From Nocardia aurea (GTDB lineage: Bacteria; Actinomycetota; Actinomycetes; Mycobacteriales; Mycobacteriaceae), in the NCBI RefSeq assembly GCF_003123685.1, contig NZ_QCYJ01000170.1, positions 1 through 64,000 of the forward strand: a stretch of 64,000 bases of DNA, written 5' to 3'. The translations under genes and the position numbers were made by a program. Position 1 is the first letter of the stretch, and each line of letters starts with the position of its first letter. The notes under the pieces are model-generated. The model had not been told where the DNA came from. It made no database searches and saw nothing but the letters and a program-made list of their open reading frames with translations. Positions 35,311-44,194 of the stretch are shown piece after piece.

Positions 35311-36453
35311 ATGCTGTCGTTCCACTGGTTCCTGCCCACCTACGGCGATTCCCGCGGTCTGATCGCGGGCGGGCACGGCACCTTCATGTCCGGTGACCGG
35401 CCCGCGTCGCTGCGCTACCTCAACCAGATCGGCGCCGCCGCCGAGGACAACGGTTTCGAGGCGGTGTTGACCCCGACCGGCGCGTGGTGCGAGGACGCCT
35501 GGCTCACCACCGCCATGATGGTCGACTCCACCGAGACGTTGAAATTCCTGGTGGCCTTCCGGCCCGGCCTGGTCAGCCCCACCCTGGCCGCGCAGATGTC
35601 GGCGACCTTCCAGCGGCATTCGCGCGGCAGACTGCTGCTGAACGTGGTCACCGGGGGCGAGCCGCACGAACAGCAGGCATACGGCGATTTCCTCGACAAG
35701 GGACAGCGCTACGCCCGCACCGGCGAATTCCTCCGGGTGGTGCGCGAACTCTGGCAATCCCACGAGCCGATCAGTTTCGAGGGTGAACACATCCGGGTCG
35801 TCGACGCGCTGCTGAGCAACCGTCCCGATCCGCTGCCGCCGGTCTTCTTCGGTGGTTCCTCGGCGGCCGCGCTGCCGGTCGCGGCGCGGTACGCCGACAC
35901 CTATCTCACCTGGGGCGAGCCGCTGGCCGCCGTCGGCGGCAAACTGGAGGCCGTGCGCCATCAGGCGGACCTGGAAGGTCGGGTCCTGGACTACGGACTG
36001 CGCGTCCACGTCATCAGTCGCGACACCTCCGAACAGGCGTGGGCCGAGGCGGACCGCCTGCTGGCCGGTATCGATCCCGCCGATATCGAACGCGTCCAAG
36101 CAGGTCTGGCACGCAGCGAATCCGAAGGTCAGCGCCGGATGCTCGACCTGCACGGCGGCAGGACCGACAGCCTGGAGATCGCCCCGAACCTGTGGGCGGG
36201 TGTCGGGCTGGTCCGCGGCGGCGCGGGCACCGCCCTCGTCGGCTCCCACGGGGAGGTCGCCGAGCGGCTCATCGAATACTCCGAGGTCGGCATCAGCCAT
36301 TTCATTCTGTCCGGTTATCCGCATCTCGAGGAGGCGTACTGGTTCGGGGAAGGCGTGCTGCCGATCCTCGAGCGCAAGGGTTTGTGGCGCCATCCGAACG
36401 GGCGTGCCACCGTCGCGGCGTCGACCCCGTTCGCCGCTTCCGCCACCAGCTGA
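35311..36453 (+). CDS. ssuD: FMNH2-dependent alkanesulfonate monooxygenase
   Basis: A 380-residue bacterial-luciferase-type enzyme. SsuD marks include the start LSFHWFLPTYGDSRGL, DDNGFEAVLTPTGAWCEDAW-like segment (residues about 45-65, with the conserved Cys), FRPGLVSPTLAAQMSATFQR, LLLNVVTGGEPHEQQAYGDF and PPVFFGGSSAAALPVAARYAD. SsuD cleaves alkanesulfonates to sulfite and aldehyde with reduced flavin. No SsuE reductase or SsuABC transporter is adjacent, so flavin must come from elsewhere. The ATG at 35311 follows GAAGGGAG. Confidence 0.88.
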   Translation: MLSFHWFLPTYGDSRGLIAGGHGTFMSGDRPASLRYLNQIGAAAEDNGFEAVLTPTGAWCEDAWLTTAMMVDSTETLKFLVAFRPGLVSPTLAAQMSATFQRHSRGRLLLNVVTGGEPHEQQAYGDFLDKGQRYARTGEFLRVVRELWQSHEPISFEGEHIRVVDALLSNRPDPLPPVFFGGSSAAALPVAARYADTYLTWGEPLAAVGGKLEAVRHQADLEGRVLDYGLRVHVISRDTSEQAWAEADRLLAGIDPADIERVQAGLARSESEGQRRMLDLHGGRTDSLEIAPNLWAGVGLVRGGAGTALVGSHGEVAERLIEYSEVGISHFILSGYPHLEEAYWFGEGVLPILERKGLWRHPNGRATVAASTPFAASATS

Positions 36454-36595
36454 TCGACCCGTCTACCCCTGCCGTATTCCGAACATGTTTCGTCACGCGT
36501 GATTCATTGCGCCGCCGTGCGGTTTTCGGCACGCTTTGCGGAAGGCGTCGGCGCGCGCATCCTCAGCGGCCGGGCGGAAGGGACGACGAATCGAT

Positions 36596-37003
36596 ATGTC
36601 CGATGACGAGAAGCAGATCCGAATCCTGATCGAGCGATGGGCGGCGGCGGTGCACGCGGGCGATCTCGCGGGAACCCTCGCCGACCACGCCGAAGACATC
36701 GTGATGTTCGACGTGCCGCCGCCCCAGGAGGGTGTGCGGGGTATCGATGCCTATCGCGAGTCCTGGCCCGCCTTTTTCGATTGGCAGGCGCAGGGGGCGA
36801 ATTTCGAAATCGTCTCACTCGATATCGAAGTCGGCGGCGATATCGCCTTCGCATACGCGTTGCTGTTGTGCGGCACCGCGGAGGATTTCGCGCGAGACCC
36901 GGCCAAACGGCTACGCCTGACACTCGGCCTGCGCCGTCAACAGGGGCGCTGGGTGGTCTCCCACGAACATCACTCGTTCCCCCTCGAGATCGAGACGAAC
37001 TGA
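36596..37003 (+). CDS. SnoaL/NTF2-like protein (YybH group)
   Basis: A 135-residue alpha+beta cone protein: IRILIERWAAAVHAGDLAGT, LADHAEDIVMFDVPPPQEGV, RESWPAFFDWQ and the closing RWVVSHEHHSFPL. This pattern is typical of ketosteroid-isomerase-like proteins of unknown substrate. The ATG at 36596 lies after GGAAGGGACG; an upstream ATG at 36536 would add a basic leader. A hairpin lies about 120 bp past the stop. Confidence 0.82.
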   Translation: MSDDEKQIRILIERWAAAVHAGDLAGTLADHAEDIVMFDVPPPQEGVRGIDAYRESWPAFFDWQAQGANFEIVSLDIEVGGDIAFAYALLLCGTAEDFARDPAKRLRLTLGLRRQQGRWVVSHEHHSFPLEIETN

Positions 37004-37119
37004 CGAACCGCGTCGAGCGCGCATCGGCACCGACTGCAACGCCTCGCGAAACGCCAGTTCACGCGGTATTTTGAGAAGTGTCCCGGAGTCGGCACACGAT
37101 GCATCCGGGGTTCCACGTG

Positions 37120-37152
37120 AATCACCGCCGCCCACGAGCGGTGGCGGTGATT
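37120..37152. terminator. Hairpin between convergent genes
   Basis: AATCACCGCC (37120-37129) pairs with GGCGGTGATT (37143-37152). It lies between the SnoaL-like gene and the convergent PaaK remnant and may terminate transcripts from either side. Confidence 0.5.
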
Positions 37153-37208
37153 TCCGACTATCCGGTGTTCCCGCCCATGAGATGAAATGGGTTTCCACGG
37201 CCCGGATT

Positions 37209-37820
37209 TCACCTCGTACAGCGATGTTTCACCTCGACGGGGAAATACTCCGGATCACCCGCGTCCCGCAATTCGACCCGAGGTGATCGACGGTCGGCCG
37301 GAACATAATTCGCGTATTCGCTGTTGCGCCGAGCCAATTTCTCGCACACAACCGCGTGCAACGCGCGTCCGACCACGTACACGAAAGGAAGATCGGGCAT
37401 CTCGCCGGGGTCGAATCCCCGCGCGAGGCAGAACCGCTCCAGCCGCTCGCGGGTGAGCACGCCGCCGTCGTCGGCGAGGTCCTCGAGACACGGCGGATAT
37501 CCGAAAAGCACCACCTGGTCGAAATATTCGCCGAGTTCGGGGACGACGCGCAGGATCTCGGCTTTGTTGTTCCCGGGCGCGATCGTGGTCAGCGGCGATT
37601 GCGCGCCCAGCACCTGCAAGCAGTTCGCGATGTAGAGACCTCCCACCCAGGTTCCCAGCGGGAAGCACACCGCGGCCAGGGTTCGGCGCTCGGCGGCGGC
37701 GGCGATACTCGCCGCGGCGATGCCGTGCTCGTCCAGGAAGTCCCGGTAGGCGGGCACGGTGGCGGCGGTCTGCCGGAACAATGCCAGCAGACGGGGGTGC
37801 GGATCGGATGCCGTGCGCAC
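37209..37820 (-). pseudogene. Phenylacetate-CoA ligase-like remnant with internal deletions
   Basis: Pieces of a PaaK-like adenylate-forming enzyme joined in one frame. The N-terminal part is LLALFRQTAATVPAYRDFLD. The middle piece is AAVCFPLGTWVGGLYIANCL then LTTIAPGNNKAEILRVVPEL and VVLFGYPPCLEDL. The C-terminal piece is LPFVYVVGR and NSEYANYVPADRRSPRVELR to GDPEYFPVEVKH. The nucleotide-binding SSGTTG-type loop and much of the core are missing, so it cannot be active. It starts about eight bases after the PNPOx gene on the same strand. Confidence 0.65.
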
Positions 37821-37827
37821 ACGTCTT

Positions 37828-38253
37828 TCAGCCGACCGCCACCGCGCAGAATCGCGAGGGCGTGATGGTGACAAGTACCCGATCGGCCGTTTCCTCGCAA
37901 CGCCCGTCACCACCCGACGCCCTGGCGTACTTCTCCCGAATCCGAGAGGTCCACGAACCACCGATATCGTCGGTCAGCCGCGCTTGCCCGGTCACCCGGA
38001 TCTCACGCGAGACATGCCCGCCCCCGTTGCGCGCTCCGGCCTCCCGATGAACGACGAAGCCCACGCGCGGGTCGGATCGCATACGACGCAGATGTGGACG
38101 ATCGGCGACATCGGTCAACCGGAAGCAGTCGCCGTCCCACACGAAGCGAACGGGTGTCACATGGGGGTATCCGGACTCGTCGATGGTCGCCAAGTGCGCC
38201 GATACCTCATCGGCCAAGAGTTCCGCGATCTCCGCCGGGCGTAGTGGACGCAT
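37828..38253 (-). CDS. Pyridoxamine 5'-phosphate oxidase-like FMN/F420-binding protein
   Basis: A 141-residue split-barrel protein: HLATIDESGYPHVTPVRFVW, RLTDVADRPHLRRMRSDPRV, GFVVHREAGARNGGGHVSRE and IRVTGQARL. This is the usual order of the PNPOx-like fold, which in actinobacteria often uses F420. The substrate is unknown. Its promoter region carries the perfect 12-bp inverted repeat at 38264-38293, 10 bp upstream of the start. Confidence 0.8.
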   Translation of the reverse strand: MRPLRPAEIAELLADEVSAHLATIDESGYPHVTPVRFVWDGDCFRLTDVADRPHLRRMRSDPRVGFVVHREAGARNGGGHVSREIRVTGQARLTDDIGGSWTSRIREKYARASGGDGRCEETADRVLVTITPSRFCAVAVG

Positions 38254-38263
38254 ACAAACCCCC

Positions 38264-38293
38264 GTATGATTCGAACATACATTCGAATCATAC
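38264..38293 (-). promoter_or_regulatory. Perfect 12-bp inverted repeat operator
   Basis: GTATGATTCGAA (38264-38275) and TTCGAATCATAC (38282-38293) are exact complements around a six-base spacer. It is AT-rich against a GC-rich background and lies immediately upstream of the PNPOx-like gene. A TetR- or PadR-type repressor is the likely ligand; none is adjacent. Confidence 0.65.
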
Positions 38294-38319
38294 CTCGCGT
38301 CCCGCGCCCGACTCGCCGC

Positions 38320-39579
38320 CTAGGACTCGACTGACGAGCTGGTCAGCGATTCGGCCCCGGAGTCCGGCACCCCCGCGTAGTCGGGCAACTCGATGCCGTT
38401 GATCGCTCGGTCGATCAGGTCCAGGTCCCATTCGATGTCGGGCTGCGTATTCGGCTCGACCTCCGGCGCGGGAACGGTGAGGCTGTGAGCGTGCAACCGG
38501 CCGATCTCCTGGTTGGCCTCGACGAACGGGCGCATCCGCGCCTCGTAGGCGGCGAATCCCACCTCCGGGTCCCATCCGGCGGCCGCCAGTTCTCCGGCCA
38601 GCAGGTAGGCGCCGACCAGGGCGAGGCCGGTGCCCTGCCCGGACATCGGCGACGAACTGAACGCCGCGTCCCCCAGCAGTCCCACCCGTCCGCTCGACCA
38701 GCGATCCATCACCACCTGCGCGACCTGGTCGAGGTAGAAGTCCGGCGTGTCGTCGAGGTGCGCGAGGATGCGCGGGGTCGACCACCCCATCCCGGCCATC
38801 CGCTCGCGCAGCAGGCGCTTCTGGGCCGCGACGTCGCGGTAGTCGACGTCGAAGTCCTCCGAGGCGAAGGAGAACATCGCCATCGCCCGGTTGGCGTCAC
38901 CGATGGGCCGCAGCCCGGCCGAGCGACCGGACTCCTGGTAGTCGAGCAGCCAACGGTCCATCCCGAACTCGTTGGGGACACTGTAGAAAGCCAGCACGAG
39001 CCCGAGATGGCGGATGAACCGCTCGCGCGGGCCGAAGACCATCGCGCGCAGCGCCGAGTGCAGCCCGTCCGCGCCGATCACCAGGTCGAAGCGCCGCCGG
39101 TCACCACCGGCGAAGACCACGTCCACCCCGTCCGCGTCCTGGGTGAGCTCGGCGATCCGGTCGCCGAAGATGTATTCGACACCGTCGCGGGTGTCGTCGT
39201 AGAGCACCCGGGACAGGTCTCCGCGCAGGATCTCGATGTCGGAGATGTACCCGTCGCCGCCGTCGTCTTCCGCGCGGAAAGTCTCGAGCACGTTCCCGTC
39301 CACGTCCACGGTGTGTGCGCCGGCTGTGTCGGTACAGGCCGCGCGTACCGCTGCGTCCAGCCCCATCTGCCGGATGACCTCCTTGGTCACCCCGCGCGCG
39401 TCCACCGCCTGCCCACCGGGACGCAACTCGGTGGCCCGCTCCACCACGGTCACCTCGGCCCCGCGCCGGTGCAGCCAGTGAGCCAGCGCGGGGCCGGCGA
39501 TGCTCGCACCCGCCACCAACACCCTGGGTGCGCTACCTGCTCGGATCGTTTGCTCGTGCGCGGGGTCGTCGACGCTCAT
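38320..39579 (-). CDS. FAD-dependent aromatic monooxygenase (PHBH fold)
   Basis: A 419-residue group A flavoprotein. The FAD-binding motif is VLVAGASIAGPALAHWLHRR, the DG motif is LVIGADGLHSALR, and the GD motif is GRVGLLGDAAFSSSPMSGQG, followed by GLALVGAYLLAGEL. It is most like the tetracycline-hydroxylase/TetX-like and rifampicin-monooxygenase-like actinobacterial enzymes, but the substrate cannot be named. The ATG at 39579 follows GGAGG; ATG at 39591 is an alternative. Confidence 0.88.
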   Translation of the reverse strand: MSVDDPAHEQTIRAGSAPRVLVAGASIAGPALAHWLHRRGAEVTVVERATELRPGGQAVDARGVTKEVIRQMGLDAAVRAACTDTAGAHTVDVDGNVLETFRAEDDGGDGYISDIEILRGDLSRVLYDDTRDGVEYIFGDRIAELTQDADGVDVVFAGGDRRRFDLVIGADGLHSALRAMVFGPRERFIRHLGLVLAFYSVPNEFGMDRWLLDYQESGRSAGLRPIGDANRAMAMFSFASEDFDVDYRDVAAQKRLLRERMAGMGWSTPRILAHLDDTPDFYLDQVAQVVMDRWSSGRVGLLGDAAFSSSPMSGQGTGLALVGAYLLAGELAAAGWDPEVGFAAYEARMRPFVEANQEIGRLHAHSLTVPAPEVEPNTQPDIEWDLDLIDRAINGIELPDYAGVPDSGAESLTSSSVES

Positions 39580-39764
39580 CGTTGCCTCCATCTGTTTCCT
39601 CCCGCGCTGGAGCGGTCCCGGCGCGGGTGCACCGCTGTCGGTGTATCCAGCGGTATCGACGGCGTGTCCGCGCCGAATTCATCGGTGCGGTTCGAGATCG
39701 TCTCCGCGCGCGTGCGCACACCTGGAGCTCGGCGTGAGCGCATTCCGCCCGGGAGGAGTGTCGT

Positions 39765-40202
39765 TCAGCGGAGTTCCTCGACCAGTCCGATCAGGATGCC
39801 GTCGGGGCCGCGGAGGTAGCAGTACCGGTAGATGTCCTCGTATCGGGCGACCGTGCCCACGAGTTCGGCGCCGTGGGCACGGAGGCGGCCGAGGACGTCC
39901 TCGACGTCGTCGACGACGAAGGTCAGGCGGAGGACGCCCGGGGTGTTCACCGGCGCGTTCGGCGCGGCGTCGGTGGTGACCGGCGAGTGGAAGGTCGAGA
40001 GCTCGACCCGGGTATGACCGTCCGGAGTCCGCACGACGACGATATCGGCTCGGACCCCGTCCAATCCGAGGAGGTCGTCGGCCCACGGTCCCCCGACTGT
40101 CGCTTCACCCTCCGGTTCCATACCCAGTTCGAGGAAGAACGCGACAGCGGCCGCGAGATCCTCGACCACGATGCCGACATGATCCATCCGGCGGATCGTC
40201 AT
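39765..40202 (-). CDS. VOC family protein
   Basis: A 145-residue glyoxalase-fold protein: MDHVGIVVEDLAAAVAFFLE with the first metal His, then TRVELSTF, RLTFVVDDVEDVLGRLRAHG and a closing YCYLRGPDGILIGLVEEL with the Glu ligand. It is a likely dioxygenase, lyase or isomerase of unknown substrate. The ATG at 40202 follows AGGAG; the longer frame adds an Arg-rich leader and is not used. Confidence 0.88.
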   Translation of the reverse strand: MTIRRMDHVGIVVEDLAAAVAFFLELGMEPEGEATVGGPWADDLLGLDGVRADIVVVRTPDGHTRVELSTFHSPVTTDAAPNAPVNTPGVLRLTFVVDDVEDVLGRLRAHGAELVGTVARYEDIYRYCYLRGPDGILIGLVEELR

Positions 40203-40386
40203 GGAATTTCTCCTTCGGTTCGTTGCGGCCGATTCCGGCCGGATTCGGTTCGGGCGCGCTGACGTTCGGTGTGTCGTCGAGCCCGTCGTGCTCTTCGTAC
40301 CCCTGGGACGGAGCCGGTCGAGAGTTCTCGACATCCGCCGTACAACGAATTCCGGATCTTTTCGAACCCGGTCCCGCACGGCGGAA

Positions 40387-41190
40387 CTAGCGTCCGGCGA
40401 GCTCGGCGACGACCGGAGCGAACGTCTCGGCGAAGTCCGCGCCGAAGACGAAGTAGGAGAAGCCGATCTCCTCGCGTCGCCGCTGGATCTCTTCGATGGC
40501 GGCCGCCGGGTCGTCCGGCAGCACGGTCAGTGCGTCCGCCGCGCGAAGCGCGGCGGGGTCGGTGTCGGGAGGCGCCATATGCGGCGCGACGGCGTCACCG
40601 ATGACCGGCACGGCCAGCGCGAGCTCGACGTTCCCGACGGTACGGAAATCACGTGCCAGCCGCTCGACTTCGGCTCGGGGCTGATCCCCCAGCGCGAAGG
40701 TGACCGTGTCCGCGACTTCGGCCGCCAGCGCGCGGGCCTTCGGACCGAGCACGGCCATCGCCACCGGCGTGCGAAGGTGGGGGCCGTCGAGGTCGCGCAG
40801 CGCCTCGACGGTCTCGCGCACCTGTGTCAGCCGCTCGCCGGGCGGAACGACGGGCAGTTTCTTGTCCCGGAGTTCGTCCTCGATTCCCGGTCTGCCGGTG
40901 CCGATGCCCATTTCGAAGCGGCCGTCGGTGAGTAGCGACAGCGAGTGCGCTTCCCACGCCGTCATCCAGGCCGGGCGCAGCGGAGAGGCATACACCCAGG
41001 TGCCCACGCGCAGGTCGGTCGAAGCGGCGACGGTGGCCAGCATGGGACCGGGCGCCGGTTGCGTCAGCGGGAAGTCGGGCACCAGCAGCGTCGAGTAGCC
41101 GCTGTCGGCGATGCGGCGCGTGCGATCGCGCCACGTCACCACGTCTGTCATGAGCGGGGCGACGACCCCGAACCGAAACGGTCTCGTCAT
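40387..41190 (-). CDS. LLM class F420-dependent oxidoreductase
   Basis: A 267-residue TIM-barrel enzyme: FRFGVVAPLMTDVVTWRDRT, ADSGYSTLLVPDFPLTQPAP, LRVGTWVYASPLRPAWMTAW and RFEMGIGTGRPGIEDELRD. This order is typical of the bacterial-luciferase-like TIGR03621-type group that uses F420 or FMN. The substrate is unknown. It lies about 90 bp upstream of, and on the same strand as, no obvious partner other than the regulator gene further upstream. Confidence 0.86.
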   Translation of the reverse strand: MTRPFRFGVVAPLMTDVVTWRDRTRRIADSGYSTLLVPDFPLTQPAPGPMLATVAASTDLRVGTWVYASPLRPAWMTAWEAHSLSLLTDGRFEMGIGTGRPGIEDELRDKKLPVVPPGERLTQVRETVEALRDLDGPHLRTPVAMAVLGPKARALAAEVADTVTFALGDQPRAEVERLARDFRTVGNVELALAVPVIGDAVAPHMAPPDTDPAALRAADALTVLPDDPAAAIEEIQRRREEIGFSYFVFGADFAETFAPVVAELAGR

Positions 41191-41281
41191 GTCTGCTCTC
41201 CTGTCGTTCGGTCATCCAGAGGCATCGACGGCGGACCCGCCCGAAAGTCATCGGTGCCGATGTTCGGGGTCTCGTGTGGTC

Positions 41282-41680
41282 TTACGGAAGATTGCCATGT
41301 CGAGCTCCTGTTCGGTCGGGCGGATCGAGGCGATCGTCGGCAGATCCCGCGCCGCGGGGTGACGACGGTGACGTGGCCGGGTCCGTGGGGGTCGCGGCGG
41401 CGACGATTTCCTGTAGGGCGGCGATATGGCCGGTGAAGGCGTCTCGCCCGCGCTCGGTCAGGCGGGCGCGGACCTTGTGGCGGTTGCCGTCCAGGCGACG
41501 TTCGGTGGTGATGTAGTCGGCGTTCTCCAGGGTCGCGAGTTGCTTGGACAGGGCCGAATCCGACAGTCCCAGGCGGTCTTTGAGGAAGGCGAACTCCGCC
41601 CAGTCGGCGGCTGCCAGCGTCGCGACCAGCGAGAGCCGGGTGCTGGGATGGATGAGTTCGTCGAAGCGGGCCCGCGTCAC
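41282..41680 (-). CDS. Winged-helix (MarR/ArsR-like) transcriptional regulator
   Basis: A 132-residue regulator: FDELIHPSTRLSLVATLAAA, then the wHTH FLKDRLGLSDSALSKQLATL and ENADYITTERRLDGNRHKVR. This is the DUF2089-like MarR type in which a short wHTH domain dominates. The GTG at 41680 overlaps the stop of the membrane protein gene (GTGA), so the two are co-translated. The twin dyads at 42151-42196 upstream of the operon are its probable operators. Confidence 0.86.
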   Translation of the reverse strand: MTRARFDELIHPSTRLSLVATLAAADWAEFAFLKDRLGLSDSALSKQLATLENADYITTERRLDGNRHKVRARLTERGRDAFTGHIAALQEIVAAATPTDPATSPSSPRGAGSADDRLDPPDRTGARHGNLP

Positions 41681-42141
41681 GCGCGCAACCAACGTCGTAG
41701 GACGCGAAGGATTTCCGGGCCACCGAAACCGACGATCGCCGCGACGAGCACTCCCGCCCAGATTCCGGGGTTGCGGTCGCCATCCGCATCCAGGGCCATC
41801 CCCACACCGATGGTGACGGCGACGAGCGCGAGCAGCATGCCCACCACCACGATCGGGGTGCGACGTCCGGCCACGGCCGCGCTGACCCGCACCTGATCGG
41901 TGCGGCGACGCCCGTCGAGCAGCCGTGAGGCGACGAAAGCGTGCCCGGCGCCGAAGATCACCGTCGCGGCGATGATCAGCCACAGCGGCCCGATATCCCC
42001 GATCAGGCCGAGCACGACCCAGCCCGCGGCCATCGCCCACCAGTATCCGCGCGGCAGCCCGACCTCCTCGGCCACTCGGCGGCGCGCGTGCTCGACAGCA
42101 TCCAGCGCGGCGCGTGCCTGATCCGGAGCGACATTTTCCAT
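41677..42141 (-). CDS. Small multi-pass membrane protein
   Basis: A 154-residue protein with a short charged N-terminal helix (QARAALDAVEHARRRVAEEV) followed by about four membrane segments: WWAMAAGWVVLGLIGDIGPL, WLIIAATVIFGAGHAFV, TPIVVVGMLLALVAVTIGVG and IWAGVLVAAIVGFGG. It is co-translated with the wHTH regulator. Such pairs are common in actinomycetes; the membrane protein's job is not known. Confidence 0.8.
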   Translation of the reverse strand: MENVAPDQARAALDAVEHARRRVAEEVGLPRGYWWAMAAGWVVLGLIGDIGPLWLIIAATVIFGAGHAFVASRLLDGRRRTDQVRVSAAVAGRRTPIVVVGMLLALVAVTIGVGMALDADGDRNPGIWAGVLVAAIVGFGGPEILRVLRRWLRA

Positions 42142-42150
42142 GGTGAACTC

Positions 42151-42196
42151 ACTTTCCTACTTGGAAAGTAAGAGTCCACTTTCCGAGCCGGAAAGT
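42151..42196 (-). promoter_or_regulatory. Twin operators ACTTTCC-N5-GGAAAGT
   Basis: Two perfect dyads, ACTTTCC/GGAAAGT at 42151-42169 and again at 42178-42196, each with a five-base spacer, spaced 27 bp centre to centre. They lie just upstream of the membrane protein/regulator operon start at 42141 and are probably autoregulatory sites for the wHTH protein. Confidence 0.75.
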
Positions 42197-42293
42197 CAAT
42201 GGGCCGCATCTGCCGGACGCCGCCATCGAGGGAAGTCCCGGCCTCGATGGCGGCGTCGGACCGAGGATTCCTATCGCGTACTGCCGGACCGAC

Positions 42294-43025
42294 TCACTTC
42301 AGGTGCCGCGCGAAGAACCGGTTCGCCTCCTCGCCCGCGAACTGCGGAACACCGGTGTGCCCGCCCATATTGGCGTGCAGCGTCTTCTCCTCGGAACCCA
42401 AAGCGTCGAACAGGTCCAGTGCCATTCGCCGGTCGTTTCCTTCGTCGTCCCATTGCAACAGGACATGCAGCGGAATGGTGACCTGGCGGGCCTCCTCGAA
42501 CATGATGCGCGGCACGAAACTCCCGGCGAACAGGACCGCGGCCGAAATACGCGGCTCGACCACCGCCAGCCGGACGCCGACGGAGATCACCCCTCCCGAA
42601 TACCCGACCGGACCACCGATCTCGGGCAGCGACAGCAGGGCGTCCAGCGCGGATCGCCATTCCGGGACGGCTTGGTCGACCAACGGCAGGACCAGCCGGT
42701 CGACGATCTCGTCGGCGACCGGCTCACCTGCGCCGATCGCCCGGCGCAGGTCCACGCGGGCCTGCTCGGCGGCGGCAGAACGAGGTCGGTCACCGCTTCC
42801 CGGGAGTTCGATGGTGGCGGCGGCGAAACCCTCCGCCGCGGCGTGCCGTGCACGGGCCACCAGCCGGGGGTGCATCATCCGGAGTCCGCCGGGATGGCCC
42901 ATCAGAATCAGCGGCGCCGGTGCGGAGACGGATCCGGGCGTCCACAGGAAGCCGGGGATCTCACCGAGGGTGAATTCGCGCTCGCGGACGCCGTCGTCGA
43001 GGCGCTGTTCAGAAATGAATTGCAT
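42294..43025 (-). CDS. Alpha/beta hydrolase (dienelactone hydrolase-like)
   Basis: A 243-residue hydrolase: LILMGHPGGLRMMHPRLVAR near the start, the nucleophile elbow GYSGGV near residue 140, Asp in LLQWDDEGNDR and His in MGGHTGVPQF. The nucleophile is Ser, whereas classical dienelactone hydrolases use Cys. The substrate is unknown. Confidence 0.82.
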   Translation of the reverse strand: MQFISEQRLDDGVREREFTLGEIPGFLWTPGSVSAPAPLILMGHPGGLRMMHPRLVARARHAAAEGFAAATIELPGSGDRPRSAAAEQARVDLRRAIGAGEPVADEIVDRLVLPLVDQAVPEWRSALDALLSLPEIGGPVGYSGGVISVGVRLAVVEPRISAAVLFAGSFVPRIMFEEARQVTIPLHVLLQWDDEGNDRRMALDLFDALGSEEKTLHANMGGHTGVPQFAGEEANRFFARHLK

Positions 43026-43273
43026 GGTCGTGCCTTTCGGGAGTGCACTGGAAACGGCGCTCCCGGACGACCTATCGCCCGACCGTGACCCCGGAGAGGA
43101 GCACCCACGTCGATACAGCGTTCACGGGTACCACCTCCTCGTTCTCTCGCACGGTCTCCGGGAGGTTAGCAGTGGCGGGCCGTGGACCGCCACGGGTTTA
43201 TCCGCAACCCCGATGGCGGCCCTGGCGTATCGGACGCGCTCACCGTTTCGGTCGCCGACTACCGTCGATCCGC

Positions 43274-44188
43274 ATGACGCACAACGAGATCGAGATGACA
43301 GCGGAGTTGGTGCGGGAACTGCTGCGTGACCAGCATCCCGACCTGGCCGATCATCCCGTGCGGCTCGGTGCGCGCGGCTGGGACAACCAGCTGTGGCGCC
43401 TCGGCGACGACCTCGCCGTTCGATTGCCCTGGGCAACGGAATCGGCGGATGCGTTACTGCACAAGGAGTACAGCTGGCTGCCTACCCTCGCTCCGCGACT
43501 TCCGCTGCCGGTTCCGGTGCCGCAGCGCTTCGGTGAACCCTCCGAACGGTTTCCACGACCGTGGATCGTCACCACCTGGGTGCCGGGCGAGCCCGCCGAC
43601 CGCGCCCCCGTCACGCGCGCTACGGAAGCCGCGACCACCTTGGCCGCCTTCTTGACGGCCCTTCACCGACCCGCGCCCGAACACGCGCCCACCGGACGCG
43701 ACCGTGGCGCGCCGCTGGGCGACCGTTCCGGACTGTTCGCCGAGCAACTCGCCTCGGCTACCGCACTGGGACTGATCCCCGACCCGGACGCCGTCCGCGC
43801 GGTCTGGGACGACGCGGTCGCCGCGCCCGCCTGGACCGGCCCGGCGATGTGGCTGCACGGCGACCTGCATCCGGCCAATGTCCTGACGGCGAACGGCACG
43901 ATCTGCGGCGTGATCGACTTCGGCGATCTCTTCGCGGGCGACCCCGCGTTCGATCTCGCCGCCGCGTGGATTCTGCTGCCCGACGGTGCCACCGACCGCT
44001 TCCATGACGCCTACCGCCCGACCCCGGACGCCGCGACCCTGCGCCGTGCCCGCGGCTACGCGGTGCTGCGCGCCTTCGCCGGCATCTTCATCGGAGACGC
44101 CGGAGTCCACGGCCGAGCGGGTGGCAAGCCGACCTGGGGTCCACCCGCCCACGCCGCATTGCGACGCCTGATCGCGACCCAGCACTGA
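43274..44188 (+). CDS. Aminoglycoside phosphotransferase family protein
   Basis: A 304-residue APH-fold kinase: VRLGARGWDNQLWRLGDDLA, AVRLPWATESA with the likely ATP-site Arg or Lys region, the catalytic loop WLHGDLHPANVL near residue 195, and VIDFGDLFAGDPAFDLAAAW for Mg binding. Family members phosphorylate aminoglycosides, macrolides or small metabolites; no resistance phenotype can be inferred. The ATG at 43274 starts just before the fold. Confidence 0.9.
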   Translation: MTHNEIEMTAELVRELLRDQHPDLADHPVRLGARGWDNQLWRLGDDLAVRLPWATESADALLHKEYSWLPTLAPRLPLPVPVPQRFGEPSERFPRPWIVTTWVPGEPADRAPVTRATEAATTLAAFLTALHRPAPEHAPTGRDRGAPLGDRSGLFAEQLASATALGLIPDPDAVRAVWDDAVAAPAWTGPAMWLHGDLHPANVLTANGTICGVIDFGDLFAGDPAFDLAAAWILLPDGATDRFHDAYRPTPDAATLRRARGYAVLRAFAGIFIGDAGVHGRAGGKPTWGPPAHAALRRLIATQH

Positions 44189-44194
44189 CCATCG

